The position numbers and the translations under genes were made by a program. From NCBI RefSeq assembly GCF_900102165.1, contig NZ_FNBD01000016.1:1-61465 (forward strand): a stretch of 61,465 nucleotides of DNA. Reading direction: 5' to 3'. The stretch comes from Cellulophaga baltica. GTDB lineage: Bacteria > Bacteroidota > Bacteroidia > Flavobacteriales > Flavobacteriaceae. The notes under the pieces are model-generated. The model was given only the letters and a program-made list of their open reading frames with translations, searched no databases and was not told the origin of the DNA. Position 1 is the first letter of the stretch; the number at the start of each line of letters is the position of its first letter. Positions 7,308 to 15,591 of this stretch are shown piece by piece.

Positions 7308-8150
7308 ATGAAATACATATACTTAGTTTTATTTACAGCAATATTTTCTTGTAATGGACAAGAAAAGAATAATGATTTTAAAAGCAACTCTAAAATAAGT
7401 CTATTAGCAAAAGGTAATGAAAACGAAATTAAGCGCGAACAAGAGTTAAACTATATCAAAAGAAGAAATTCTAACATTGCGTATTTTGAAGAAAAAGAAT
7501 ACAATGATAGAACATATAAACAAGTGAATGATTCTCTTCTTGCTTTAGAAAAATTACTTCAACATATTTTAATCCCCACTAGAGTACAAGAAATCAATGA
7601 AACAGGTAAAATAAACCTTGAGACATTTCTGCCTGAACTTGGGTTTAGAATGCTTGATGCTTTAACCGTCTATGAAAAAGAAATTTCTATATTATGTACA
7701 ACAAATTTTATATTCTCTGATTATTTCAAAGAACAAGGATATAATTTTAATAATATTACTGAGAATAAAATAGAAGATATTTTTTCTTATGCATTTGCTT
7801 CTGATTATGTCATAACCGGTATTCATTCCTACAAAATCAATCAGACAGAAAACATACAAGCTTATGGTATGATAAGTATTGACGGACAAGATATCGGTCC
7901 TTTTAAACCAAACAGTTTATATGCTCTTGTTATAATTGAAGACAATATTTATCTAATAAGCAAGTCGATAAAAAAAGAATTAGAAGGTATAGAAAAATGT
8001 GAGAGAATTTGGAATAATGTAGATAGTGAATCCGAAGATAAAACTTGGGAAAATTATTGTGAATGTTACCAAAGAGAATTCACCAACAATGAACAACTTC
8101 TACCTCTAAAAAAAGAAATAGAAAAAATGGTGAACCTAATTATAGAATAA
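7308..8150 (+). CDS. Hypothetical lipoprotein, 280 aa
   Basis: It has an export leader with a lipobox-like AIFSC, giving lipidated Cys15, then a Lys/Asn-rich tether. The rest has no motif I recognise. Several cysteines cluster toward the end (YCECYQ near residue 250). It would face the periplasm or cell surface. It is a lone cassette gene between repeats 7 and 8, with ATG 7308 shortly after the repeat 7 end. No function is proposed. Confidence 0.65.
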   Translation: MKYIYLVLFTAIFSCNGQEKNNDFKSNSKISLLAKGNENEIKREQELNYIKRRNSNIAYFEEKEYNDRTYKQVNDSLLALEKLLQHILIPTRVQEINETGKINLETFLPELGFRMLDALTVYEKEISILCTTNFIFSDYFKEQGYNFNNITENKIEDIFSYAFASDYVITGIHSYKINQTENIQAYGMISIDGQDIGPFKPNSLYALVIIEDNIYLISKSIKKELEGIEKCERIWNNVDSESEDKTWENYCECYQREFTNNEQLLPLKKEIEKMVNLIIE

Positions 8151-8157
8151 GACAAAC

Positions 8158-8290
8158 ATACAACACCGCTATATTTATTATGGATTTTGGAGCTGAACCT
8201 AAAGTTTAGAGCTTATTCGGAAATTAAGTACTTTTAATTCTCGTACTAAACGTACGAGCAGAGACATTGTAAGCCATTTGAAAAAACCAA
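8158..8290 (+). repeat. attC-like cassette repeat 8 (fourth structural type)
   Basis: It starts ATACAACACCG, matching the CAACAC core of repeat 2. It continues GGAGCTGAACCTAAAGTTTAGAGC, partly shared with repeat 7. The apical stem is perfect: CTCGTAC (8240-8246) and GTACGAG (8252-8258). The right end is degenerate. Confidence 0.6.
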
Positions 8291-8305
8291 TAACTACATT
8301 AAAAA

Positions 8306-8995
8306 ATGGATTATTCCGAAACAAATAGACTGTCACGATTAACAGCAATCTTAATTCAATTACAGACCAAACAGATTGTAACTGCCTCGGAATTAGCTAA
8401 TAAATTTAGTATTAGCAAAAGAACTATTTACAGAGATATAAAGGCGTTAGAACAATCTGGAGTTCCTGTATTAACGGAGGAAGGAAAAGGCTATACATTA
8501 ATGGACGGATATAAAATTCCACCTGTAATGTTTACTGAAAAACAAGCTAATGCTTTAATACTTGCAGAACAATTAGTGCTAAATAGTAAAGATGCATCAT
8601 TTGTAAAGGACTATTCAGAAGCAATAGATAAAATAAAATCAATTCTAAAATATACAACAAAAGATAAAGCTAATATACTTCTTGAACGTACACGTTATGA
8701 CCAAAACACAAATCGAGAAAGGAATAGTAATAATTTATCAGATTTACAAAATGCATTAACTAATTACAACCTTGTTAAAATAGAATATATCAATAAAGAA
8801 AATTCTGCTTCAATTAGAATAATAGAACCATTTGCCATATTAAATTCTGAAAATTGGTATTTAGTTGCATTTTGTCGTTTGCGTAACGAGTTTCGGTTTT
8901 TTAGACCAGACAGAATTCAAATAATAGAAATTCTAACAGAAAATTTCGAACCTCATAATATGACTTTACAAGAATATTTTGACATATATCAATAA
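8306..8995 (+). CDS. YafY-type transcriptional regulator (HTH_11 + WYL)
   Basis: This 229-aa DNA-binding protein has a DeoR-like helix-turn-helix at about residues 8-62 (ELANKFSISKRTIYRDIKAL). A WYL ligand-binding domain follows at about 135-205, with NWYLVAFCRLRNEFRFFRPDR carrying the W-Y-L and R-x-F-R signatures. YafY-type regulators usually control a linked enzyme gene, here most likely the hydrolase downstream. The gene heads a three-gene cassette. Confidence 0.85.
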   Translation: MDYSETNRLSRLTAILIQLQTKQIVTASELANKFSISKRTIYRDIKALEQSGVPVLTEEGKGYTLMDGYKIPPVMFTEKQANALILAEQLVLNSKDASFVKDYSEAIDKIKSILKYTTKDKANILLERTRYDQNTNRERNSNNLSDLQNALTNYNLVKIEYINKENSASIRIIEPFAILNSENWYLVAFCRLRNEFRFFRPDRIQIIEILTENFEPHNMTLQEYFDIYQ

Positions 8996-9036
8996 CTCTT
9001 TTTTACCCTTGCCATAAGGCTGTCATAGACTCAATT

Positions 9037-9044
9037 TACTTTTG
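9037..9044 (+). promoter_or_regulatory. -7 promoter element of the hydrolase gene
   Basis: TACTTTTG fits TAnnTTTG and lies about 39 bp upstream of ATG 9083. The preceding stretch CCATAAGGCTGTCATAGAC could hold the binding site for the WYL regulator encoded just upstream, but that is a guess. Confidence 0.45.
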
Positions 9045-9082
9045 TAGTACAATTATTTTAAAACAAAAAAATAACGACACAG

Positions 9083-10033
9083 ATGAACAAAAGTATTAAT
9101 TCAATCGAATTTCCAAAATCTACTATGATTTCAGTCAATAATATTGAACTTGAAGTATTTGAAGCAGGCAAAGAGAATAAAGGTAAACCTATCTTGCTCT
9201 GCCACGGATTTCCAGAAAACGCATATTCTTAGCGATTTCAAATCCCCGAACTTGTTAAAGCTGGTTACCATGTGATTGTTCCAAATCAAAGAGGTTATGG
9301 TAAATCATCTTGCCCAACTGAAATAACAGCATACGGCATTGAACATTTAACAGGAGATTTAGTTGCTCTACTTAACCACTACGGATATGAAAAAGCTACC
9401 TTTATCGGTCACGATTGGGGAGCAAATATTGTTTGGAATCTAGCTTTATTACATCCTGAGAAAGTAAGTAAAATAATAAATTTGGCTTTACCATATATGC
9501 AACGAGGAGAAAAACCTTGGATAGAGTTTATGGAAGAAATATTTGGACCAGATAATTATTTTGTTCACTTTAATAGACAAGTAGGAGTCTCAAATGCTAT
9601 TTTGGATGAAAACAAATCTCAGTTTCTTGGTAATTTGTTCCGAAAAAATGTACCACTTACAATGCCTGAACCAGGTATGATGATGATTAATCTTGCAAAA
9701 GCAGAGAAATCACTTGGAGACCCTATAATGAGTGAGAGTGAATTGGCTGTTTATGTTTCTGCTTTCGAAACATCAGGATTTACAGGAGGTATAAATTGGT
9801 ATAGAAACCTTGACCTAAATTGGCATTTACTAGCCGATGTACAGCCGATTATACAACATCCCACACTTATGATATACGGTGAACAGGATATTATTCCTAA
9901 GTCGGAAAACTTAACAGATTTTGTACCTAATGCAGAAGTGGTTAGTTTAGATTGTGGGCATTGTATCCAACAAGAAAAACCTGAAGAAACAAATAAAGCC
10001 ATATTAAAATGGTTGGAACAACATAATGAATAA
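9083..10033 (+). pseudogene. Epoxide-hydrolase-like alpha/beta hydrolase, amber-interrupted
   Basis: One frame runs from ATG 9083 to 10033 (316 codons) but has TAG at 9230-9232, codon 50. Family members usually have Trp there, after HGFPENAYS, so a single TGG-to-TAG change explains it. On either side the frame is intact. It shows the oxyanion motif HGFP, nucleophile Asp111 in GHDWGAN, the acid region GEQDIIP, and His293 in DCGHC. The Asp nucleophile points to epoxide hydrolase or dehalogenase-type chemistry. The downstream gene overlaps by 8 bp. A GTG at 9272 could restart translation, but the product would lack the oxyanion strand and would not be functional. Confidence 0.8.
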
Positions 10034-10607
10034 GAAGGAAATAGAAACATATTATCCTAAAAGTCAAACAGATTGGAGAAACTGGTTAGAGGTAAATCAC
10101 CAGTTGAAACAGTCTGTTTGGCTTGTTTTTTATAAAAAATCAACAAAAGTGGCTTCTATTAGTTGGAGTGAATCAGTTGATGAAGCACTCTGTTTTGGAT
10201 GGATAGATAGTACTAAAAAAACAATTGACTCAGAAAGGTACATCCAATATTTTAGCAAAAGAAAACCTAACAGTATTTGGTCTAAGGTTAATAAAGATAA
10301 AGTAGAATATTTAACTTCAAAAAAACTTATTCGAGAAGCTGGCTATAAAGCTATTGAAACGGCAAAGGCAAATGGTTCTTGGTTTATACTAGATGATGTA
10401 GAAGCACTAATTCTTCCTGAAAATTTAAAAAAAGAATTTGACAAAAGAGAGGGAGCTTTAGAATATTACGAGAGTTTAAGTAAATCAGCAAAGAAAATTC
10501 TATTAAGTTGGATTGTATTAGCTAAAAGAGATGAAACTAAACAAAAAAGAATTATTGAAATAGCAGAAAATGCTAGTAGAAACACCAAACCAAAACAATT
10601 CCGATAA
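10026..10607 (+). CDS. YdeI/OmpD-associated (OmdA) family protein
   Basis: This 193-aa soluble protein has the typical elements SVWLVFYKKS, SVDEALCFGWIDS and FSKRKPNSIWSKVN in the N-terminal half, and a Lys-rich C-terminal helix. Family members are linked to stress and cationic-peptide resistance in some bacteria, but the biochemical role is unclear. It overlaps the hydrolase by 8 bp, so it was co-translated with it before the nonsense change. Confidence 0.82.
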   Translation: MNKKEIETYYPKSQTDWRNWLEVNHQLKQSVWLVFYKKSTKVASISWSESVDEALCFGWIDSTKKTIDSERYIQYFSKRKPNSIWSKVNKDKVEYLTSKKLIREAGYKAIETAKANGSWFILDDVEALILPENLKKEFDKREGALEYYESLSKSAKKILLSWIVLAKRDETKQKRIIEIAENASRNTKPKQFR

Positions 10608-10614
10608 AATAAAA

Positions 10615-10775
10615 AAGCTTACAAGAATACATAAAAAACATAGAGCGTTTGGAACTTGACTATAAAATGGTAGAATAGGCAAAAATTAAATCATTAGAAT
10701 TTTGTCTTAATTCTCAAAACGTAAAAAGCGCTTAACTCCTACCCTACATTTGATAAGCTACACATTAGACAGAAC
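10615..10775 (+). repeat. attC-like cassette repeat 9 (degenerate, last recognisable)
   Basis: The left end GCTTACAAGAATACATAAAAAACATAGAGCG mirrors the left arm of repeat 2 (TATAAAAAACATAGGGCG), and the right arm CTACCCTACA matches CTGCCCTACG. The middle has drifted and the right core is unclear. It marks the end of the recognisable array. Confidence 0.5.
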
Positions 10776-11169
10776 CTTAAATTATGGAGTCTGATCTTTA
10801 ACTTGTGTAAACCATGCCCTTAAATAACACATTATCAATATATTAATCTTTAGCTGAGATACCGAAATATAGTCCGAAAAAAAATATTCGCACGGGAAGT
10901 ATTTTTAGTTGACTAAATTAGTAGGATCAATAGGATTTACGAGTATTGGCGCACATCTAAACGCGCAGAACCAATGCTTGTCCGTAAAAAATTCTATACC
11001 TAAAACGGAATGGCAGCTTAGGAGAAAATTGAATAGTTTGCGTATATTTACTACAATCTTAGAGTAAGTGCAATTTTACCAAGGTTATAAGAGATTAAAT
11101 GAAAAACTTTTGTGAGGTTAAAAACATTGTAAGCTCTCATTAAAACATCAAAAAACCACCAACACCAAT
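10776..11169. other. Gene-free stretch downstream of the array
   Basis: I see no convincing frame, RNA gene or strong hairpin. Stop codons are dense on both strands and there is no recognisable protein remnant. It may be decayed cassette DNA. Confidence 0.4.
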
Positions 11170-11754
11170 ATGAAAAAAATGAATCTTTTAACGTATGTCT
11201 TAATACTATCAACCACCATCGTTTTAGGACAAACTAATTGTACAGAACTTGAAGCAGATAATGCCAGCCTAAAATCGGAATTAATAACTAAAGACGGAAT
11301 AATAACCACTCAAAATGTTACCATTGATCAGCAAAAGAAAGAGATTCTCTATTATAAAGAAACCTTAGCATTGATCAATTCAAAAATAACTACAGAAAAC
11401 AAAGAGGTTACCTTCAAAATAAATTCTGTTATTGGAAATTCAGATACTGGAACCGTAATGATTGAAGGAATTTTAATAAATAATGGTGTTTTAAGGTCTA
11501 TTCAAGGACATAAAGCAAATGCTTTTGATCCGAAAGGTAACGGGATAATGTCCTATAAAATGACCGTGGGTAATGAAACAAGAATCGCAAAATTACTAAA
11601 GGACATACCCACCAAATTTACAGTTGAACTTAACGAATTAGTCTCTGGAACACCCATAATTACAGCTTTAGTAATTGATTTTTATTCCAACGTTGGTTAC
11701 AAAAAAGATGCCCTAAATATAGTTTTTAAAAACCTAAATGTGCTTTGGGAATAA
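11170..11754 (+). CDS. Secreted hypothetical protein with a short coiled coil
   Basis: This 194-aa protein has a signal peptide (cleavage after about residue 20, before QTNC). A heptad-like helical stretch follows at about 26-70 (ELEADNASLKSELITKDG), then a beta-rich C-terminal domain with alternating hydrophobic residues. I do not recognise the domain. It probably sits in the periplasm or on the surface. It is isolated, with long gaps on both sides. Confidence 0.65.
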   Translation: MKKMNLLTYVLILSTTIVLGQTNCTELEADNASLKSELITKDGIITTQNVTIDQQKKEILYYKETLALINSKITTENKEVTFKINSVIGNSDTGTVMIEGILINNGVLRSIQGHKANAFDPKGNGIMSYKMTVGNETRIAKLLKDIPTKFTVELNELVSGTPIITALVIDFYSNVGYKKDALNIVFKNLNVLWE

Positions 11755-12019
11755 AATAGTTTTGGCTTAATTAACTCAATGCCAAAAAAGCCATTAAGAA
11801 ATAGTAAAAAGTTCTGTGCTCCCCTATTCTTGGCTCGGGAAGTTTATGAAATCGCAGATAATTAGATGAAGTATTCCATCTTCACCTTGCAACAAAAAAT
11901 TAGAAATAGACAAAAAAGCTTTAGCTTCGTGCCTAAACCTTGCAGGATGCAGGCGGAAACAAAAAATTCCCTACTACTGCCGCACTTATACTGGTGAAGA
12001 CATTAAAAAGATATTCAAC

Positions 12020-12745
12020 TTGCACGTAGCGCTAAAAAAAACAAGAATACAATGTTACAAATGCATGAGGCCCTCAAGCACCTGTATTTGTGAACATATT
12101 AGTTCATTCCATACCAAGACTCGTTTCATCATTCTTATGCACCCGAAAGAGTACAAAAAAGAGAAAAACGGAACGGGGCATATGACTAATCTTCAACTTG
12201 AGAATTCAGAAATTATAGTGGGTGTAGATTTTACTAATAACATTCGTGTAAATAAACTTCTGTATCAAGAAAATAGCACTTCTTTCTTACTTTATCCGGG
12301 AAAAGATAATTTCAATTTATCGCTAAGAGATAGTTCCGAAATCAATTCTACTATGGGAGCTCATCCAATCATTTTCCTTATCGATGGTACTTGGCCCTGT
12401 GCTCGTAAAATACTTAAATTAAGTAAAAACCTACAAAAACTAAAAAGAATAAGTTTTGATAATGAGATAAAATCAAAATTTATTATCAAGCAGCAGCCAG
12501 AATCGCTATGTCTAAGCACTATCGAATCTGTCTATACGGTCCTGAATTTACTTAAGGAAGGTAATTTAGAACAATGCGACACGAAAAATTTCCTTATTCC
12601 ATTTGAAAAAATGATTGCGTACCAGCTAGAATATATGCTAAATCCAAAGAGCAAAAACTATGTTGCAACTGCAAGCAAAATAGTTGTTGCTAAGGATCTC
12701 TACAAGAAAAATACGGAGAGGAATATTATTTTTGAACAAGAATAA
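12020..12745 (+). CDS. DTW-domain protein, probable tRNA aminocarboxypropyltransferase
   Basis: DTW-domain enzymes transfer the aminocarboxypropyl group from SAM to uridine in tRNA. The family signature is visible as DGTWPCARK around residue 127. The N-terminal zinc-ribbon-like cysteines CYKCMRPSSTCIC (12-24) and the HPKEYKKEKNGTG motif are also typical. At 241 aa the length is normal. The listed start is TTG 12020, the only early option upstream of the cysteine motif, so the true N-terminus is uncertain. It is not in an evident operon. Confidence 0.82.
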   Translation: MHVALKKTRIQCYKCMRPSSTCICEHISSFHTKTRFIILMHPKEYKKEKNGTGHMTNLQLENSEIIVGVDFTNNIRVNKLLYQENSTSFLLYPGKDNFNLSLRDSSEINSTMGAHPIIFLIDGTWPCARKILKLSKNLQKLKRISFDNEIKSKFIIKQQPESLCLSTIESVYTVLNLLKEGNLEQCDTKNFLIPFEKMIAYQLEYMLNPKSKNYVATASKIVVAKDLYKKNTERNIIFEQE

Positions 12746-13602
12746 CTATGTATTCTATAGCACTATGTAAAGTTAAAATAAATTAACCATTGGCAAGTTA
12801 TGCTAGCGGAGAGAAAAATCGTTTACCAATTATACCGATTCCAGCGCATCGTTTAGAATGCTAGACGATTATACGAAAATAGGTTACGGGTATTGTTCGT
12901 AGCTACGTAATTACCAAGGCCATGAAACTTATACCGCCAGAGGTAAAGGCGGCCAATACTGATGGTGATAACCGAAATAAATGCAATTGTTGTAATTATT
13001 CAAGAATGGAATTTAAAGAAAGAGTTTAACATAAAGAATAATCTGTTGTTTGATCTATTAGCCGCATTGTTTAAGGATGAAACTGCTATACATGATACTG
13101 CCCTTAAATAATATAATGTTTCGTGTATGGCTCAAATTTCACTTTTATAAATATAACTAACTGAAATTTAATAAGTTGCAGTTTACGACCTATTAAAGAC
13201 TGCTCTATTTCCTGTTATCGTCCACCAATTTCCAAGGCCTAATACAAACATTTGCAAACTGAAAGATCTACTTCAACTAAAATAGAAGAGAAGCCAAATA
13301 TTTTCCAAATCAGTTTCATACCTCCTCATACACGCAGCAATTTTATTATGATCTGCATCAAAACTCCCAGAAAAAGAGATAAATGACGTATAGCTTTGTG
13401 AAAACACAATGCGTTAAAGTGTTTATTATAAAACGATTACAATCAATACAGCACCACCAGTGAATTTAATTTAAAATTGTTTCGCGAGCGTGTATGGAAC
13501 ATTTGCTATTACCTCTATAGGTTTCATAAATAGGTAGTCTTTGCCTTATAGCGCGTAAGCTACTTAGAGGAACTTAGCATTTCCGCTTAAGAAAAAATAC
13601 AT
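12746..13602. other. 857-bp gene-free stretch
   Basis: No sustained frame is visible on either strand. A small hairpin (CCGCCAGAGGTAAAGGCGG, near 12940) is present. Patches of the minus strand around 13180-13400 look weakly protein-like but are broken by stops, so a decayed gene is possible. Nothing firmer is seen. Confidence 0.4.
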
Positions 13603-14529
13603 ATGACTAATCTACTTAAAAACAGTACTATGGGAACTAAACAAAATACTTTCACCATTACTTTATTATGGGCCTTTCTTGCTCAAGCACAATCTGAGAT
13701 AGCCTTTCCCATTTCCGTGGGCATGAAGCCCGAGAGTATCACGAAAGGTTTCTACGATAATTATTATGTCACTGTAATGAATGCAAAAGAACCAGGCGAT
13801 GGCGAATTGGTAGATGTCTCCAAGAACGGTATTAAGGTTTTTGCAAAAGGTTTTGATGAGCCTAAAGGAATTGTTTTCCTCAATGGGTATTTGTATTTCT
13901 CTGATGTTACCCAAATCTGGAAAGTGGATAACGAAGGAAAGGCCAGTATTTTTGTTGATAAAGCCGACTTCCCTAAGCCTGTTCTCTATTTAAATGATGT
14001 CTCATTAGATGGCAAAGGAAACGGAATCTTTATTGCCGATATGGGAGCTACCGAATACATGCGGGACGCCAATAACAACTTATGGCCGCTAGACAGTGAG
14101 GAAGCAAAAAAAATTCCAGCCTTAGGGCGTATTTATCATGTAGATTTAGAAGGGCATATCACTATACAACAAGATACTTCTCCCCTAATATTAAACCCCA
14201 ATGGTGTAGGTGTAGATAACGATGGGAATAGTATGGTTGCTGCTTTTTTTAAAGGAAATTTTCTAGTGACAAAAGATGGTGTACTCACCCCGCTAAAAGG
14301 CCAATTTAGAGGAGCTGATGCTGTAGAACAAGATAGTAAAGGCAACTATTATGTAAGCAGTTGGGTCTCTGGAAAAGTTTGGAAAATAGACCCAATAACA
14401 GAAGCGTCTACCCTACTTATAGAAGGACTAGCATCTGCCGCAGATTTTTATCTTGAAGAGGATAAAGACAGATTATTAGTCCCCGATATGATGACAGGTA
14501 AAATATATGCAGTACCACTGAAAAACTAG
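13603..14529 (+). CDS. SMP-30/gluconolactonase-like secreted beta-propeller
   Basis: This protein of about 300 aa has a signal peptide if translation begins at ATG 13603 or, more likely, ATG 13630. The rest is a six-bladed propeller of the SMP-30/NHL type. It has repeated elements such as EPKGIVFLNGYLYFSD, LNDVSLDGKGNGIFIAD, NPNGVGVDNDGN and GADAVEQDSKGNYYVS, in which conserved Asn and Asp residues would bind a divalent metal in lactonases. It is probably periplasmic. Sugar-lactone hydrolysis is a reasonable guess, but general propeller roles are not excluded. It lies near sugar-metabolism genes, but they are not in a tight operon. Confidence 0.72.
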   Translation: MTNLLKNSTMGTKQNTFTITLLWAFLAQAQSEIAFPISVGMKPESITKGFYDNYYVTVMNAKEPGDGELVDVSKNGIKVFAKGFDEPKGIVFLNGYLYFSDVTQIWKVDNEGKASIFVDKADFPKPVLYLNDVSLDGKGNGIFIADMGATEYMRDANNNLWPLDSEEAKKIPALGRIYHVDLEGHITIQQDTSPLILNPNGVGVDNDGNSMVAAFFKGNFLVTKDGVLTPLKGQFRGADAVEQDSKGNYYVSSWVSGKVWKIDPITEASTLLIEGLASAADFYLEEDKDRLLVPDMMTGKIYAVPLKN

Positions 14530-14668
14530 TTTTTCAATAAGCTTTTTGCTACTAACTTTATTAAGACTACAGCACAGAAATTAAAGGTTTTTTATTGGTG
14601 CGTTGTGATTCCTTCAAATTATTTTAGCCTGTTCACGATAGAGTAATCTGGAGGAGTTAGCACCATGC

Positions 14669-15079
14669 TTAGTAGCTTACTTTAGAAGTATTGCCCAGCT
14701 TTTGCTCTACAATCGGATACAAATCGTAGGTAGGATAAATTTCAGATCGAAAAGCTTTCCAAGCGCTTCTTTCTATGGCTAAATTTACCTCTTTAAGTTT
14801 TGAGGCGGGCAACTCCAACACCACCATTTGGCCTATCCCCATGACTACAAACCAATTGACCACAGAAACACCTTCTGGAGGGAAATTTTTATAAAAACCT
14901 TGCTCGTTCCTAATAGCTTCTATTTCATTTAGGTTCATAGACTGATCGTGCTTCAAGAAAATAGTCAATAGTAATTTCTCTGTTTCCACGTTCTTTAAAT
15001 CCTCCTTAGCAGAAGATTGCGCAGTCAAAATATTAGTTACACATAGCATGGCAAATGCAGCAAAAAATATAGTTTTCAT
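14669..15079 (-). CDS. Secreted small protein, possible dimeric alpha/beta-barrel fold
   Basis: This 136-aa protein has a clear signal peptide (cleavage near TAQS at 20). The mature part has strand-helix-strand order (KLLLTIFLKHDQSMNLNEI, then WFVVMGIGQMVVLELP) suggestive of muconolactone-isomerase-like or YCII-like ferredoxin-type dimers. No catalytic residues are evident. It is convergent with the propeller gene upstream. Confidence 0.6.
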   Translation of the reverse strand: MKTIFFAAFAMLCVTNILTAQSSAKEDLKNVETEKLLLTIFLKHDQSMNLNEIEAIRNEQGFYKNFPPEGVSVVNWFVVMGIGQMVVLELPASKLKEVNLAIERSAWKAFRSEIYPTYDLYPIVEQKLGNTSKVSY

Positions 15080-15591
15080 GAGTTGTATGTATTTAAATGA
15101 TTCTTATTAATAAGCCGTTTATTTTAGTATTTCTAACATTATCTCTTTTACCAATATCAGCTTTTTTGTTACGGGTATACAAAAAGAGATGTTGGGTTTT
15201 ATCATGATAGCGGAGTTCTTTTATGAAGGAATTCCATTTTTATGTAAAAACATAAGGCTATCCATTTTATGGCATTTCTTTAAGAAAATCTCAAGGAGCT
15301 CCTTATGCTTCGAAGGTAAATAGTTCACCATGCAGACACTATAATAAATTACGCATTGTATAGCATCCATGTGGCATTCCTCCGCCTCTATGAACACTTA
15401 CTTTGACTGTATTGAAAATTATACACCCACAGGCGCAGATAGCTACATGGATCACTCCATCTCTAAAACCCATTGCGATGGCTTCCAAGGAGCATAATTG
15501 CCCATTTGCAACACCCGTTGCAATCATAGCTTCAAAGCTTATAGTCATACACCTGCAACTCAATTAAATTTACTTCTACAAGATTTAAAGG
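15080..15591. other. 512-bp stretch without a confident gene
   Basis: A 74-codon minus frame (15339-15563) and a short plus frame around 15389-15590 both exist, but neither has a plausible start, domain or codon pattern. The region precedes the isomerase gene and should hold its promoter. No TAnnTTTG element stood out. Confidence 0.35.

Noticed and set aside
503-8150. Toxin-antitoxin or phage-defence systems among the cassettes
   Set aside because: No recognised toxin, antitoxin or defence domain was found. Cassette position alone is not enough.
6850-9232. Reassigned amber codon (both broken cassette genes contain TAG)
   Set aside because: One is also frameshifted and the other encodes an expected Trp. 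No suppressor machinery is visible, and normal genes here use TAG as stop (for example 14529 and 31430).
9272-10033. Separate hydrolase gene starting at GTG 9272
   Set aside because: It lacks the oxyanion strand. The frame upstream is continuous except for one amber codon, so it is part of a broken longer gene.
296-10775. Calling the array a classical integron
   Set aside because: No integrase or attI is in the window and the cores differ from RYYYAAC/GTTRRRY. Only an attC-like resemblance is claimed.
15339-15563. 74-aa minus-strand gene
   Set aside because: No ribosome site, domain or hydrophobic pattern was seen. A competing plus frame is equally weak.
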